From NCBI RefSeq assembly GCF_027923545.1, contig NZ_BROH01000008.1, positions 62,001-126,000 on the forward strand: a DNA stretch of 64,000 bases, read 5' to 3'. The notes under the pieces are model-generated. The model ran no database searches. It had not been told where the DNA came from and worked only from the letters and a program-made list of their open reading frames with translations. Shown in pieces: positions 27,645-35,306 of the stretch (the stretch's first letter is position 1; every line of letters begins with the position of its first letter). Both the position numbers and the translations under genes were made by a program. This DNA is from Sinisalibacter aestuarii. GTDB lineage: Bacteria > Pseudomonadota > Alphaproteobacteria > Rhodobacterales > Rhodobacteraceae.

Positions 27645-28771
27645 TCGGCCTGCGTTGCTGGTGCGGAGGCTCCGGTCGGGCTGTTGCGTCTAATCTGTCG
27701 CGTGGAGCCGCGCGGCGCTGACCACGGAGATACGCGCCCGGCGGGGATGGTCGGGGACGCGGAGGGTGCCGGTGGCGATTTCGCCGCTGCCCGTGTGCCG
27801 GTGGCGGTGATGATCGCCTGGCAGGTCGGGAGCGCGGGGTGCGGGTCATGTTGCACGCAGGTGGCGTTGCTGCGATCGGCCGCTGCTGCCGGTGCTGCCG
27901 GTGCAGCGGTTCCGGTCGACGTCGCGCATCCAAGCCATCGCGTGGAGCCGCGCGGCGCGAAACACCGAGACATGCGCCTGGCTGCGAGCTTTCAGCAGGT
28001 CGTCCATTCGATCCCTATCGAGTTGGTTGGAGTTACCAGGCACCAACACTATTCGGAGGGATCGAATGAACGTGCATCAGAATGCCAGACGGACGCCGTT
28101 GGGGCGAGAGCGGCTTGTCAGGACGATCGAGGGTGGCATGACCTTCTGGCGGGCCGCGGCGGTATGCGGCTGCCCGGCCAAGACCGCCGCGACGTGGCGG
28201 CGGGCGGTGATTGCTTGGATGGCCGGAAGCGCACGGGGCGCGCGCGTCATGCTGCGTGCGGGTGGCCTTGCAATGATCGGCCTGCGTTGCTGGTGCGGCG
28301 GTTCTGGTCGGGCCGTTGCGTCTAATCTGTCGCGTCGAGCCGTGCGGTGCTGACCACGGAGATACGCGCCCGGCGGGGATGGTCGGCGGCGTAGACGGTG
28401 CCGGTAGCGATTTCGCCGCTGCCCGTGTGCCGGTGGCGGTGATGATCGCTTGGCAGGCCGGGAGCGCGGGGTGCGGGTCATGTTGCACGCGGGTGGCGTT
28501 GCTGCGATCGGCCGCTGCTGCCGGTGCAGCGGTTCCGGTCGACGTCGCGCATCCAAGCCATCGCGTGGAGCCGCGCGGCGCTGATCGCCGCGACATGCGC
28601 CCGACAGGGACGGTCGGGGACGCGGAGGGTGCCGGTTGCAATGTCGTCACCGGGCGCGCCCGCCCGGCTCGGGCCGCCACGGGCCCGTTTGCCGGTGGCG
28701 GTCGTGATCGCGTGGAAGGCCGGGCGCATGTGGGGCGCGGGTCATGTCGCGCGCGGGTGGCGTTGCTGCGA
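27642..28771 (-). repeat. Decayed tandem array derived from the 3' end of the adjacent secreted-protein gene
   Basis: There are four imperfect units of about 230-265 bases: 27642-27872, 27873-28273 (interrupted), 28274-28505 and 28506-28769. Each aligns with the last ~150 bases of the gene at 28772-29338 plus ~80 bases of downstream spacer. Units one and three are very alike, as are two and four, so the array looks like a duplicated dimer. On the minus strand the unit next to the gene still reads PGDDIATGTLRVPDRP and LHAMAWMRDVDRN, against PGDDIATGTVYFPDHP and FHAMGWVRDVDWS in the intact gene. Unit two is split by an IS481 fragment (about 27982-28200). Otherwise no gene is supported in this 1.1 kb. 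Confidence 0.85.
28066..28353 (+). pseudogene. IS481-family transposase N-terminal fragment fused to repeat DNA
   Basis: ATG 28066 opens MNVHQNARRTPLGRERLVRT, the conserved start of one IS481-type transposase subgroup, and continues through the helix-turn-helix (FWRAAAVCGCPAKTAATWRR) for about 46 codons. The homology then ends and the frame runs on into the array sequence until 28353. The catalytic DDE domain is absent, so it cannot transpose. GGAGG sits upstream of the ATG, as in intact copies. The element probably inserted into array unit two and later lost most of its length. Confidence 0.8.
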
Positions 28772-29338
28772 TCAGCCGGCGCTGCCGGCGCAGAGGCTCC
28801 AGTCGACGTCGCGCACCCAACCCATCGCGTGGAACCGGTCGGCGCGGAACACCGAGATATGCGCCCAGCCGGGATGGTCGGGGAAGTAGACGGTGCCGGT
28901 GGCGATGTCGTCGCCGGGGGCGACGCGGGCGAGCACCGGCGCGTCTGTGCGGGGGCCTGCCAGAACGTCGAGCGGTGCGCCGGTCCAGCCGAGGCAGCCG
29001 CTCGCATCTTCGCCGGGCGCGGTGACCACCTCCTGTGCGAACAGCAGATCGAGCCGGTCGAGATCGGGCGCGGTGCGGGTGGTGTCGACGGCGCAGCCCA
29101 GTGCGGCCTCGCGCGCCCGCACATAGGCCACGAGCCGGGCCGCATCGGGCGAGAGCGCCACCCCGGTGCCGGTGCAGCCGGTATTGTCGAAGACCGCGCG
29201 CCCGAGCGGGGAGGCGAAGCAATAGCCCGCGCGGTCGAAGACGAGGTTACGGGCGAACCACAGATCGTCGCATTCGTCATATCCCAGCGCCGGGCTGGCG
29301 AGGCTGAGGGCGATCAGTGCGGCGGCAGGGCGGATCAT
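28772..29338 (-). CDS. Secreted YARHG/DUF4453-like protein with SH3-like C-terminus
   Basis: A 188-residue protein with a signal peptide (MIRPAAALIALSLASPALG). The N-terminal domain has DLWFARNLVFDRAGYCFAS and three further cysteines, matching the YARHG/DUF4453 pattern (LxxARNxxFxRxGYCFxxxxG). The C-terminal half (DVLAGPRTDAPVLARVAPGDDIATG) reads like a bacterial SH3 domain. Function unknown. It is 17 bases behind a paralog of the same architecture and likely in one operon. The last third of this gene is the parent of the degenerate array downstream. Confidence 0.8.
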   Translation of the reverse strand: MIRPAAALIALSLASPALGYDECDDLWFARNLVFDRAGYCFASPLGRAVFDNTGCTGTGVALSPDAARLVAYVRAREAALGCAVDTTRTAPDLDRLDLLFAQEVVTAPGEDASGCLGWTGAPLDVLAGPRTDAPVLARVAPGDDIATGTVYFPDHPGWAHISVFRADRFHAMGWVRDVDWSLCAGSAG

Positions 29339-29355
29339 TGTACCGGCCCCCGCGA

Positions 29356-29937
29356 TCAGCCCGCGGCCTCGGTGCAGAGATCCCAGTTCATCGGTGTATC
29401 GGACCAGCCGAGTCCGACGGGAACGCCACCGCGCTCCACCTCGACATAATACCAGTCGCGCTGGGCATCGCGCGTGTCGTAGAGGAAGATCAGATCGTCG
29501 CCCGGCTGCACCGCGCCGAGCGGGGCGCGGTCGGCGCGGAAGCCCGACCAGAGGGTGAAGCCCGCCCCCGTCCAGCCGAAGCAGCCGGCGCCGGAATGCT
29601 CGTCGCGCGCGGCGAGGTCGGTGAGTTGCAGCCTGAGGCCGGTCAGCGGGATCGGCAGGCTGGTGCGTGAAGTATCGACATGGCAGCCGCCGCGGCCTTC
29701 GATATCCCTGATCCGGGCCACCAGCGTCTGGTTACGCGGAGACAGGGCGACATCCTGGCCGATGCAATCGGAATTGTCGAACAGAGCCTGCCCGAGCGCC
29801 GACCCGAAGCAATAGCCGGCCATGTTGAACGCCTGGTTCCGCACGAGCCAATAATCGTTGCAATACTCGTCGACGATCTGGGCGCTGGCGGGCGATGCGG
29901 CCAGAGCGAGGGCCAATGCGGCGAAAAGTCGGTTCAT
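29356..29937 (-). CDS. Secreted YARHG/DUF4453-like protein, paralog
   Basis: A 193-residue paralog of the next gene. The start at 29937 is chosen because GGGAGG lies 6 bases upstream and the signal peptide MNRLFAALALALAASPASA follows. The mature protein begins QIVDEYCNDYWLVRNQAFNM with AGYCFGSALGQALFD, the same YARHG-like motif. Cysteines line up with those of the paralog (CIGQDVALSP, GGCHVDTSRT, GCFGWTGA). The C-terminus again looks like an SH3 domain (LGAVQPGDDLIFLYDTRD). Function unknown; probably periplasmic. Confidence 0.8.
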   Translation of the reverse strand: MNRLFAALALALAASPASAQIVDEYCNDYWLVRNQAFNMAGYCFGSALGQALFDNSDCIGQDVALSPRNQTLVARIRDIEGRGGCHVDTSRTSLPIPLTGLRLQLTDLAARDEHSGAGCFGWTGAGFTLWSGFRADRAPLGAVQPGDDLIFLYDTRDAQRDWYYVEVERGGVPVGLGWSDTPMNWDLCTEAAG

Positions 29938-30075
29938 ATCAAGCCTCCCTGCCGGCCAGATTTGAGCGGTTCGGGGCGCGAGGCAAGCCCGCATTTCGTC
30001 GCGTGAGGGCGCAAAAGAAAACGCCCCGCGGCGGAGGCCGGGGGCGCGTTCGCGGGATCGGCCAGCCGGGGCGGC

Positions 30076-30816
30076 TTACTTGTCGTCGTCGTCCTCGTTG
30101 TCGTCGTCCGGCAGGTTGAAGAAGCTCTCGGCGTCGAACTCCTTCTCCTCTTCCTTGTCGTCACCGCCCAGCGTGAAGGTTTCCAGCCCTTCGATGGCGG
30201 TCGGGATCTTCGGCTCGGTATCGGCGGCGAGGCTCTGCTCGGTCGAGAGCAGCTTGCGGCGCTCGTCATCCGACATCGCCGCGCCTTCGGCGGCCTTCTT
30301 GGCGGCGGCCTTCTGCACGGCGGCGTCAAGCTCGGTCTGCTTGCACAGCCCCAGCGCCACCGGGTCGATCGGCTCCATGTTCTGGATGTTCCAGTGGGTG
30401 CGTTCGCGGATCGACTGGATGGTCGGCTTGGTGGTGCCGACCAGCTTGGCGATCTGGCCATCGGTCAGCTCGGGGTGGAACTTGACCAGCCAGAGGATCG
30501 AGTTGGGCCGGTCCTGACGCTTCGACAGCGGGGTGTAGCGCGGGCCGCGGCGCTTTTCCTCGCCCACGGCGGCGGCGTTGAACTTGAGCTTCAGCTTGTG
30601 CAGCGGATCGGCCTGGGCCTTGTCGATCTCTTCCTGGGTAAGCTGGTTGTTGGCGATCGGGTCGAACCCCTTGACGCCCTGAGCCACGTCGCCATCGGCG
30701 ATGCCCTGCACTTCGAGCTCGTGCAGGCCGCAGAAATCGGCGATCTGCTTGAAGCCGATCGTCGTGTTGTCCACCAGCCAGACGGCGGTGGCTTTGGCCA
30801 TGATCGGTTTGTCCAT
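30076..30816 (-). CDS. trcR: Cell-cycle transcriptional regulator TrcR (DUF1013)
   Basis: A 246-residue protein of the alphaproteobacterial DUF1013 family. In Caulobacter the family member TrcR is described as a cell-cycle transcriptional regulator associated with RNA polymerase. The signature is MAKATAVWLVDNTTIGFKQIADFCGLHELEVQGIADGD near the N-terminus, followed by RPNSILWLVKFHPELTDGQIAKLVGTTKPTIQSIRERTHWN, which includes a helix-turn-helix. The C-terminus is extremely acidic (LPDDDNEDDDDK). AAGGAG lies 7 bases before the ATG, supporting the MDKPIMAK start. Divergent from the RNase T2 gene. Confidence 0.9.
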   Translation of the reverse strand: MDKPIMAKATAVWLVDNTTIGFKQIADFCGLHELEVQGIADGDVAQGVKGFDPIANNQLTQEEIDKAQADPLHKLKLKFNAAAVGEEKRRGPRYTPLSKRQDRPNSILWLVKFHPELTDGQIAKLVGTTKPTIQSIRERTHWNIQNMEPIDPVALGLCKQTELDAAVQKAAAKKAAEGAAMSDDERRKLLSTEQSLAADTEPKIPTAIEGLETFTLGGDDKEEEKEFDAESFFNLPDDDNEDDDDK

Positions 30817-30940
30817 AGTGACACTCCTTCGGATAAGCCGGTCCCGTTCCCCGGAAAGGGGCGCCCGTTGCGGGCTGGGTTACCGTTGTCGGGAAACTTG
30901 GGGGCTATATAGTGCGCGCGTCCCGGTTAGGAAAGTGAAA

Positions 30941-31570
30941 ATGCGACATCTCCTCGTGATCCTCCTTGGCCTGCTGCCGCTTGCTGCGCGGGCCGATGGC
31001 GAGCGCGCCGGCGAGTTCGACTATTACGTTCTGGCGCTGTCGTGGTCGCCCAACTGGTGCGCGCTGGAGGGGGCGGCGCGCGGCTCGGAGCAATGCGACG
31101 AAGCCTTTGGCTGGGTCGTTCACGGGCTCTGGCCGCAATACGAGGATGGCTGGCCCGCCTATTGCCCGACAGTGGAGCGCAACCCCTCGCGGGCGCTGAC
31201 CGGCGCGCAGGCCGACATATTCGGCGCCGGCGGCGCGGCCTGGTATCAGTGGAAGAAGCACGGGGTCTGCTCGGGGCTTTCGGCGGAGACCTACTACCGG
31301 CTCGCACGCGAAGCCTATGGCCGGGTGACCCGGCCCGAGGTGCTGCGCAAGCTCGACCGCACCGTGACCCTGCCTGCCGCGGTGATCGAGGACGCCTTTT
31401 TGCAGGCCAATCCCGGCTGGGAGGCCGACATGGTGACGATCACCTGCCAGTCGGGCCACATCCAGGAAGCGCGCATCTGCCTCACCCGCGCGCTTGAGCC
31501 GCGTGCCTGCGGCGCCGATGTGGTGCGCGACTGCACGCTGGAGCGCGCGCTGTTCGAGCCGATTCGCTGA
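30941..31570 (+). CDS. Ribonuclease T2 family protein, secreted
   Basis: A 209-residue protein with signal peptide MRHLLVILLGLLPLAARA. Both catalytic segments of the T2 family are present: CAS I as VVHGLWPQY (catalytic His) and CAS II as QWKKHGVC (His plus Lys/Glu region). Cysteines in NWCALE, EQCDEAF, YCPTVE, GVCSGL and ACGADVVRDC suggest the usual disulfides. T2 RNases cleave RNA by a 2',3'-cyclic intermediate in the periplasm or outside. The start at 30941 has AGGAA upstream. It is followed at once by a family A repeat. Confidence 0.93.
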   Translation: MRHLLVILLGLLPLAARADGERAGEFDYYVLALSWSPNWCALEGAARGSEQCDEAFGWVVHGLWPQYEDGWPAYCPTVERNPSRALTGAQADIFGAGGAAWYQWKKHGVCSGLSAETYYRLAREAYGRVTRPEVLRKLDRTVTLPAAVIEDAFLQANPGWEADMVTITCQSGHIQEARICLTRALEPRACGADVVRDCTLERALFEPIR

Positions 31571-31632
31571 GGCTGGCGGGGGCAGGGATTTCATGCCTCC
31601 GGCGGGAGTATTTTTGCAAGGATGAAGGGGCG
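31571..31632 (+). repeat. Intergenic repeat family A, copy 2
   Basis: Directly after the RNase T2 stop: GGCTGGCGGGGGCAGGGATT, then ATGCCTCCGGCGGGAGTATT and TTTGCAAGGATGAAGGGGCG. It keeps the CnGGCGGGAGTATTT core and the AAGGATGAAG purine tail but the first hairpin is degenerate. It separates RNase T2 from the convergent small membrane gene. Confidence 0.65.
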
Positions 31633-31636
31633 GAGC

Positions 31637-31804
31637 CTAGCCCGCGCCAGCCGCCGTCATCGCTGCGCCGATGTAATAGGGCCAGACGATGAGGGCGAGA
31701 ACGCCCTTCCAGAACCCGAGATTGAGAAAGCCGAGTGTGAACAGCCACCCGGCGAACCACAGGAGCCCGAATTCGTTCTGCACTTTGATGGTTTTGTCGG
31801 CCAT
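31637..31804 (-). CDS. Small membrane protein, uncharacterised
   Basis: A 55-residue protein, MADKTIKVQNEFGLLWFAGW onwards. It has one long hydrophobic stretch, or two short ones, broken by FWKGVLALIVWPYYIG, and ends in an Ala-rich tail. The start at 31804 is chosen because GGGGGA precedes it by a normal distance; an upstream in-frame start would add 19 residues of no clear character. Resembles many small inner-membrane proteins of alphaproteobacteria. Function unknown. It ends just past repeat copy 2 in convergent orientation. Confidence 0.6.
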   Translation of the reverse strand: MADKTIKVQNEFGLLWFAGWLFTLGFLNLGFWKGVLALIVWPYYIGAAMTAAGAG

Positions 31805-31965
31805 GACGCATCCCCCTTTCACCGATGGATATGGGGATGCGGGGGCGGCGAGGCAAAGCAAAACAGATCGAATTTTTAAATCACAGAAGTATTTTTAATT
31901 CATTTCACAAGGTTCATGGCGGGCCCCATATTCCTTTCAACGACACCGGGAAAGGAGAGACCGAG

Positions 31966-32424
31966 ATGAATAGCAAGACGAACAAGGCCGCAAAGGCCAC
32001 CGCCGACGCCCTCGCCAGAGTGCTGGCCGACAGCCATATGCTCTACATGAAGGCGCATAATTTTCACTGGAATGTGGAGGGGCCGCACTTCTTTGCGCTG
32101 CATGAGATGTTCGAGGCGCAATATACCGACATTGCCGGGGCGATGGACGAGATCGCCGAGCGTATCCGCGCGCTGGGCGAATATGCGCCGGGCAGTTCGG
32201 CGGAGTTTGCCGCGCTCGCCCGGGTGACGGAGGTGGAGGGCCGGCTGGCCGCCGCCGACATGGTGCGCGAAACGGCCGCCGATTATGACATTATCGGCGA
32301 GACTATTGCCGGGGCCATCGCGGTGGCCGAAGAGCATGGCGACGATATCAGCGCCGGGATGCTCGCCGACCGGCTGGCCTTTCACCAGAAACAGGGCTGG
32401 ATGATGAAAGCCTGGCTGAAATGA
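31966..32424 (+). CDS. dps: Dps-family DNA-binding ferritin-like protein
   Basis: A 152-residue protein that oxidises and stores iron and shields DNA during stress as a dodecamer. The ferroxidase signature is HNFHWNVEGPHFFALHEMFEAQ followed by DIAGAMDEIAERIRALG (His, Asp and Glu ligands at the dimer interface). AAAGGAGAG precedes ATG 31966. The ~60 bases before the SD region (31858-31915) are notably AT-rich compared with everything around and probably contain the promoter, but I cannot assign an OxyR, Fur or Irr site. Confidence 0.93.
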   Translation: MNSKTNKAAKATADALARVLADSHMLYMKAHNFHWNVEGPHFFALHEMFEAQYTDIAGAMDEIAERIRALGEYAPGSSAEFAALARVTEVEGRLAAADMVRETAADYDIIGETIAGAIAVAEEHGDDISAGMLADRLAFHQKQGWMMKAWLK

Positions 32425-32465
32425 GGCCCCGCCCCGCTCTTCCCGCAGGGTCGGGGAGGGCGGGA

Positions 32466-32858
32466 TCAGCCTTGCAGCAGGCCCACCACCATCATCACCA
32501 GCCCGGCGAAGGAGACCGCCCAGGTGGCCGAGCGCAGAAGGGCGATGCCGGAGCCATAGGCGGGCACGTAGACGAGCCGGGCGAAGAAGAACACCATCGC
32601 GCCGGTGAGCGCCCAACCGCTTTCGATCCCCTTCATCTCGGCCAGCAGCGCCAGCGGCAGGAAGACCGGCAGCGCCTCGAACATGTTGCGCAGCGCATGG
32701 GCCATCCGTGCCGACATCACCGTATGCGGCGGTTCTTCGTCGCGGTTGCTGCGCAGATAGGCGAGTTGTTCGGGTTGCTTCGACGCGCCCCGCGCGATCG
32801 ACGGCAGAAGGGTTTGCAGGACAAACAGGGCCAAGACGGCCAAAATCCAGGGAATCAT
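32466..32858 (-). CDS. MAPEG family membrane protein
   Basis: A 130-residue protein with four hydrophobic helices. The MAPEG signature is seen in RMAHALRNMFEALPVFLPLAL (the RxxNAxENxxxFLPL-type motif) and FFFARLVYVPAYGSGI (ARxxYxxxY). MAPEG proteins in eukaryotes act in eicosanoid and glutathione metabolism; bacterial members are mostly uncharacterised. It ends the qor-MAPEG unit, 7 bases after qor. Confidence 0.87.
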   Translation of the reverse strand: MIPWILAVLALFVLQTLLPSIARGASKQPEQLAYLRSNRDEEPPHTVMSARMAHALRNMFEALPVFLPLALLAEMKGIESGWALTGAMVFFFARLVYVPAYGSGIALLRSATWAVSFAGLVMMVVGLLQG

Positions 32859-32865
32859 AAGAACC

Positions 32866-33840
32866 TCAGGGCAGAAGGATGGTTGAACCGGTGGTCTTGC
32901 GCGCTTCCAGCAGGCGGTGGGCTTCGGCGACGGCGTCGAGGGGGAAGCGCTGGTCGATATGGATGGTTACGGCGCCGGAGGCGATCTTGTCGAACAGATG
33001 CGCCGCCATCGCCATGCAGCTTTCGTGACTGGCGATATGGGTGAACAGCGTGGGCCGCGTGACCTTGAGGCTGCCGCGCCGGGCCAGCTCCTGCAGCCCG
33101 AAGGCTTCGACATTGCCCGAGGCGCTGCCGAAGGAGATCATCATGCCCAGCGGTTTGAGGCAGTCGAGCGAGCCGAAGAACGTATCTTTCCCCACCCCGT
33201 CCATCACCACGTCGACGCCCTTGCCGTCGGTGAGTTCGCGGACGCGGGCGACGAAATCATCGCTGCGGTAGTTGATGCAATGGCTCGCGCCGTTCGCCAG
33301 CGCCTCGTGGCATTTCTCGTCCGAGCCGGCGGTGCCGATCAGGGTGATGCCCTCCGATTTCGCCCATTGGCAGGCGATCAGCCCGACGCCCCCGGCGGCG
33401 GCGTGAAACAGCACCGTATCGCCCGGATTGATCGGCGTGGTGCGGTGGAAGAGATATTCCACCGTCATGCCCTGCAGCATCGCGGCGGCGGCGGTCTCGA
33501 AGCTGATTCCGTCGGGCAGGGGGACCACCTGCGCGGCGGGCATCACCCGTTCGGTGGCATAGGCGCCGGGCGGGTTGGCGGCATAGGCGGCACGCATCCC
33601 GGGTTTGAGATGGGTCACGCCCTCGCCCACGGCTTCGACCACGCCGGCGCCTTCCATGCCCAGCCCGTGCGGCAGTTCGAGCGGGTAGGTGCCGGTGCGG
33701 AAATAGACGTCGATGAAGTTGAGGCCGATGGCCTCGTGACGGATGCGGATCTCGCCCGGGCCGGGATCGCCCACCTCGGTCTCGACGAGCTTCATATTCC
33801 GGGGTCCGCCGAATTCCTCGATGATCACCTGTTTCGCCAT
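32866..33840 (-). CDS. Quinone oxidoreductase (zeta-crystallin/Qor family)
   Basis: A 324-residue MDR enzyme without zinc, likely reducing quinones with NADPH in the cytosol. The start at 33840 (MAKQVIIEEFGGP) has GGGAGG 7 bases upstream. GLNFIDVYFRTGTYPLELPHGLGMEGAGVVEAVG and the Rossmann motif LFHAAAGGVGLIACQWAKS (AxxGGVG) are classic Qor signatures. It is one of two quinone-oxidoreductase paralogs here, the other at 34317-35306. Confidence 0.92.
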   Translation of the reverse strand: MAKQVIIEEFGGPRNMKLVETEVGDPGPGEIRIRHEAIGLNFIDVYFRTGTYPLELPHGLGMEGAGVVEAVGEGVTHLKPGMRAAYAANPPGAYATERVMPAAQVVPLPDGISFETAAAAMLQGMTVEYLFHRTTPINPGDTVLFHAAAGGVGLIACQWAKSEGITLIGTAGSDEKCHEALANGASHCINYRSDDFVARVRELTDGKGVDVVMDGVGKDTFFGSLDCLKPLGMMISFGSASGNVEAFGLQELARRGSLKVTRPTLFTHIASHESCMAMAAHLFDKIASGAVTIHIDQRFPLDAVAEAHRLLEARKTTGSTILLP

Positions 33841-33912
33841 GATGCGTCCTCCCAATCCGGTTCGGCCACATCAAAGGGCAGCGCGGGCGGAATGTCCATC
33901 GGTCAGGAGCGC

Positions 33913-34317
33913 CTATCCGGCCCGGCTGCTGCGCATGGCGGCGACCTTGTGCACCGAGGGGTCTGCCACCAGCGCGCCGTATCGGTCGGTTTCGCAGCCC
34001 ACCAGCGCCACGCGGCCCTCGGCATCGTGGTGCAGGCCCCAGCCGTTGGACTTGGCCAGCGGCGAGGTGCGCAGGCAGGCGCGGGGCCGGGCGAAGAACT
34101 CGGCGGCGAGCGCCTGATGCGCCTGCGGCCCCAGCCCGCGCCGCCTTGCCTCGACCGCCGTGAGCAACTCGTCGCTGGTGTAACGGTAGGGCGCGGCCGC
34201 CAGCAGATCGTATTGCAGTGCGGCGATGGTGCCGGGCCGCGCGGGCACCTGCCCGGCGACCGCCTTCGTATCCGGCGCGACGAGGATCAGCGTGCTGGCG
34301 TAATTGGTCGAGTACAT
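33913..34317 (-). CDS. DUF6157 family protein
   Basis: A 134-residue protein. MYSTNYASTLILVAPDTKAV at the start, TIAALQYDLLAAAPYRYTSDELL in the middle and the C-terminal PRACLRTSPLAKSNGWGLHHDAEGRVAL match DUF6157, a small soluble family of unknown function. Its ATG at 34317 shares the A of the preceding gene's TGA (TGATG), so it is translationally coupled to the quinone oxidoreductase. A GTG one codon earlier overlaps the same stop and cannot be excluded. Confidence 0.8.
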   Translation of the reverse strand: MYSTNYASTLILVAPDTKAVAGQVPARPGTIAALQYDLLAAAPYRYTSDELLTAVEARRRGLGPQAHQALAAEFFARPRACLRTSPLAKSNGWGLHHDAEGRVALVGCETDRYGALVADPSVHKVAAMRSSRAG

Positions 34318-35306
34318 CACCCGATCCTCAAAACGATCTTGCCGATATGGCCGCTCGACTCGATCCGCTCATGCGCCTTCGCGGCATCTTCCAGCGCGAA
34401 TTCCGAATCCATCACCGGGCCGATCCGCCCCGCTTCCAGAAGCGGCCAGACCTGCGCGCGCAGGTCTGCGGCGATCTTCGCCTTGGCGGCGTCGGATTGC
34501 GGCCGCAGGGTGGAGCCCGTCACCGTCAGCCGGCGGGCCATGATCTGGGCGAAGTTCAGCTCGGCCTTGGGGCCGGAGAGAAAGGCGATGTGGACCATGC
34601 GGCCCTCATCGGTGAGCGCGCGGATGTTGCGCGGGATGTAATCGCCGCCGACCATGTCGAGGATCAGGTTGGCGCCGCCTGCCTTGCGCATGATGTCGAC
34701 GAAATCCTCGTCGCGGTAATTGATCGCCACATCGGCACCGAGTTTGCGGCAGACCTTCAGCTTGTCGGCGCTTCCGGCGGTGGTGAACACCCGGGCGCCG
34801 AAAGCATGGGCAAGCTGGATCGCGGTGGTGCCGATGCCGGACGAGCCGCCATGGACAAGAAACCGCTCGCCCGCCCTGAGGCCGCCCCGCAGGAACACGT
34901 TGGACCAGACGGTGAAAAAGGTCTCGGGCAGGCAGGCGGCCTCGCGCAGCGCCATCCCGCCGGGTACCGGCAGGGCATGGGCGGCGGGGGTGGCGACATA
35001 TTCGGCATAGCCGCCGCCGGGCAGGAGCGCGGTGACCATGTCGCCGGGCTTCCAGCCGGAAACGCCCTCGCCGATGGCCACGATCTCGCCCGCGCCTTCC
35101 AGCCCCGGCAGGTCCGACGCGCCGGGCGGCGGGGCGTAGCTGCCCGCCCGTTGCAGCGCATCGGGGCGGTTCACACCGGCATAGGCCAGTCTGATCAGGA
35201 TTTCGCCCGCGCCGGGCACCGGCACGGGCCGGGTGCAGGGCTGCAAAACCTCCGGCCCGCCCGGCGCTGAAATCTCGACGGCGCGCATCGTTTCGGGAAG
35301 GCTCAT
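34317..35306 (-). CDS. NAD(P)H-quinone oxidoreductase, PIG3 family
   Basis: A 329-residue MDR reductase. GVNRPDALQRAGSYAPPPGASDLPGLEGAGEIVAIG and [44 protein letters not shown] are hallmarks of the TP53I3/PIG3 group, with the NADPH-binding HGGSSGIG loop. It starts 4 bases inside the COQ9 gene end (ATGA overlap) and overlaps DUF6157 at its 3' end, making a tight coq9-PIG3-DUF6157 operon. Placement behind COQ9 fits a role around ubiquinone chemistry; that link is inference. Confidence 0.92.
   Translation of the reverse strand: MSLPETMRAVEISAPGGPEVLQPCTRPVPVPGAGEILIRLAYAGVNRPDALQRAGSYAPPPGASDLPGLEGAGEIVAIGEGVSGWKPGDMVTALLPGGGYAEYVATPAAHALPVPGGMALREAACLPETFFTVWSNVFLRGGLRAGERFLVHGGSSGIGTTAIQLAHAFGARVFTTAGSADKLKVCRKLGADVAINYRDEDFVDIMRKAGGANLILDMVGGDYIPRNIRALTDEGRMVHIAFLSGPKAELNFAQIMARRLTVTGSTLRPQSDAAKAKIAADLRAQVWPLLEAGRIGPVMDSEFALEDAAKAHERIESSGHIGKIVLRIG

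Noticed and set aside
27973-28065. Left inverted repeat of the embedded IS481 fragment
   Set aside because: The junction region offers no clear TGT-type terminus or target duplication, so I did not mark an end.
28033-29280. 415-codon minus frame across the array and the secreted-protein gene
   Set aside because: It is a different frame from the real gene; low-complexity Ser/Pro/Arg/Ala composition. The true product has a signal peptide and conserved Cys pattern in the other frame.
31858-31915. Fur, Irr or OxyR box in the dps promoter region
   Set aside because: The stretch is AT-rich but I could not match it to a specific site consensus.
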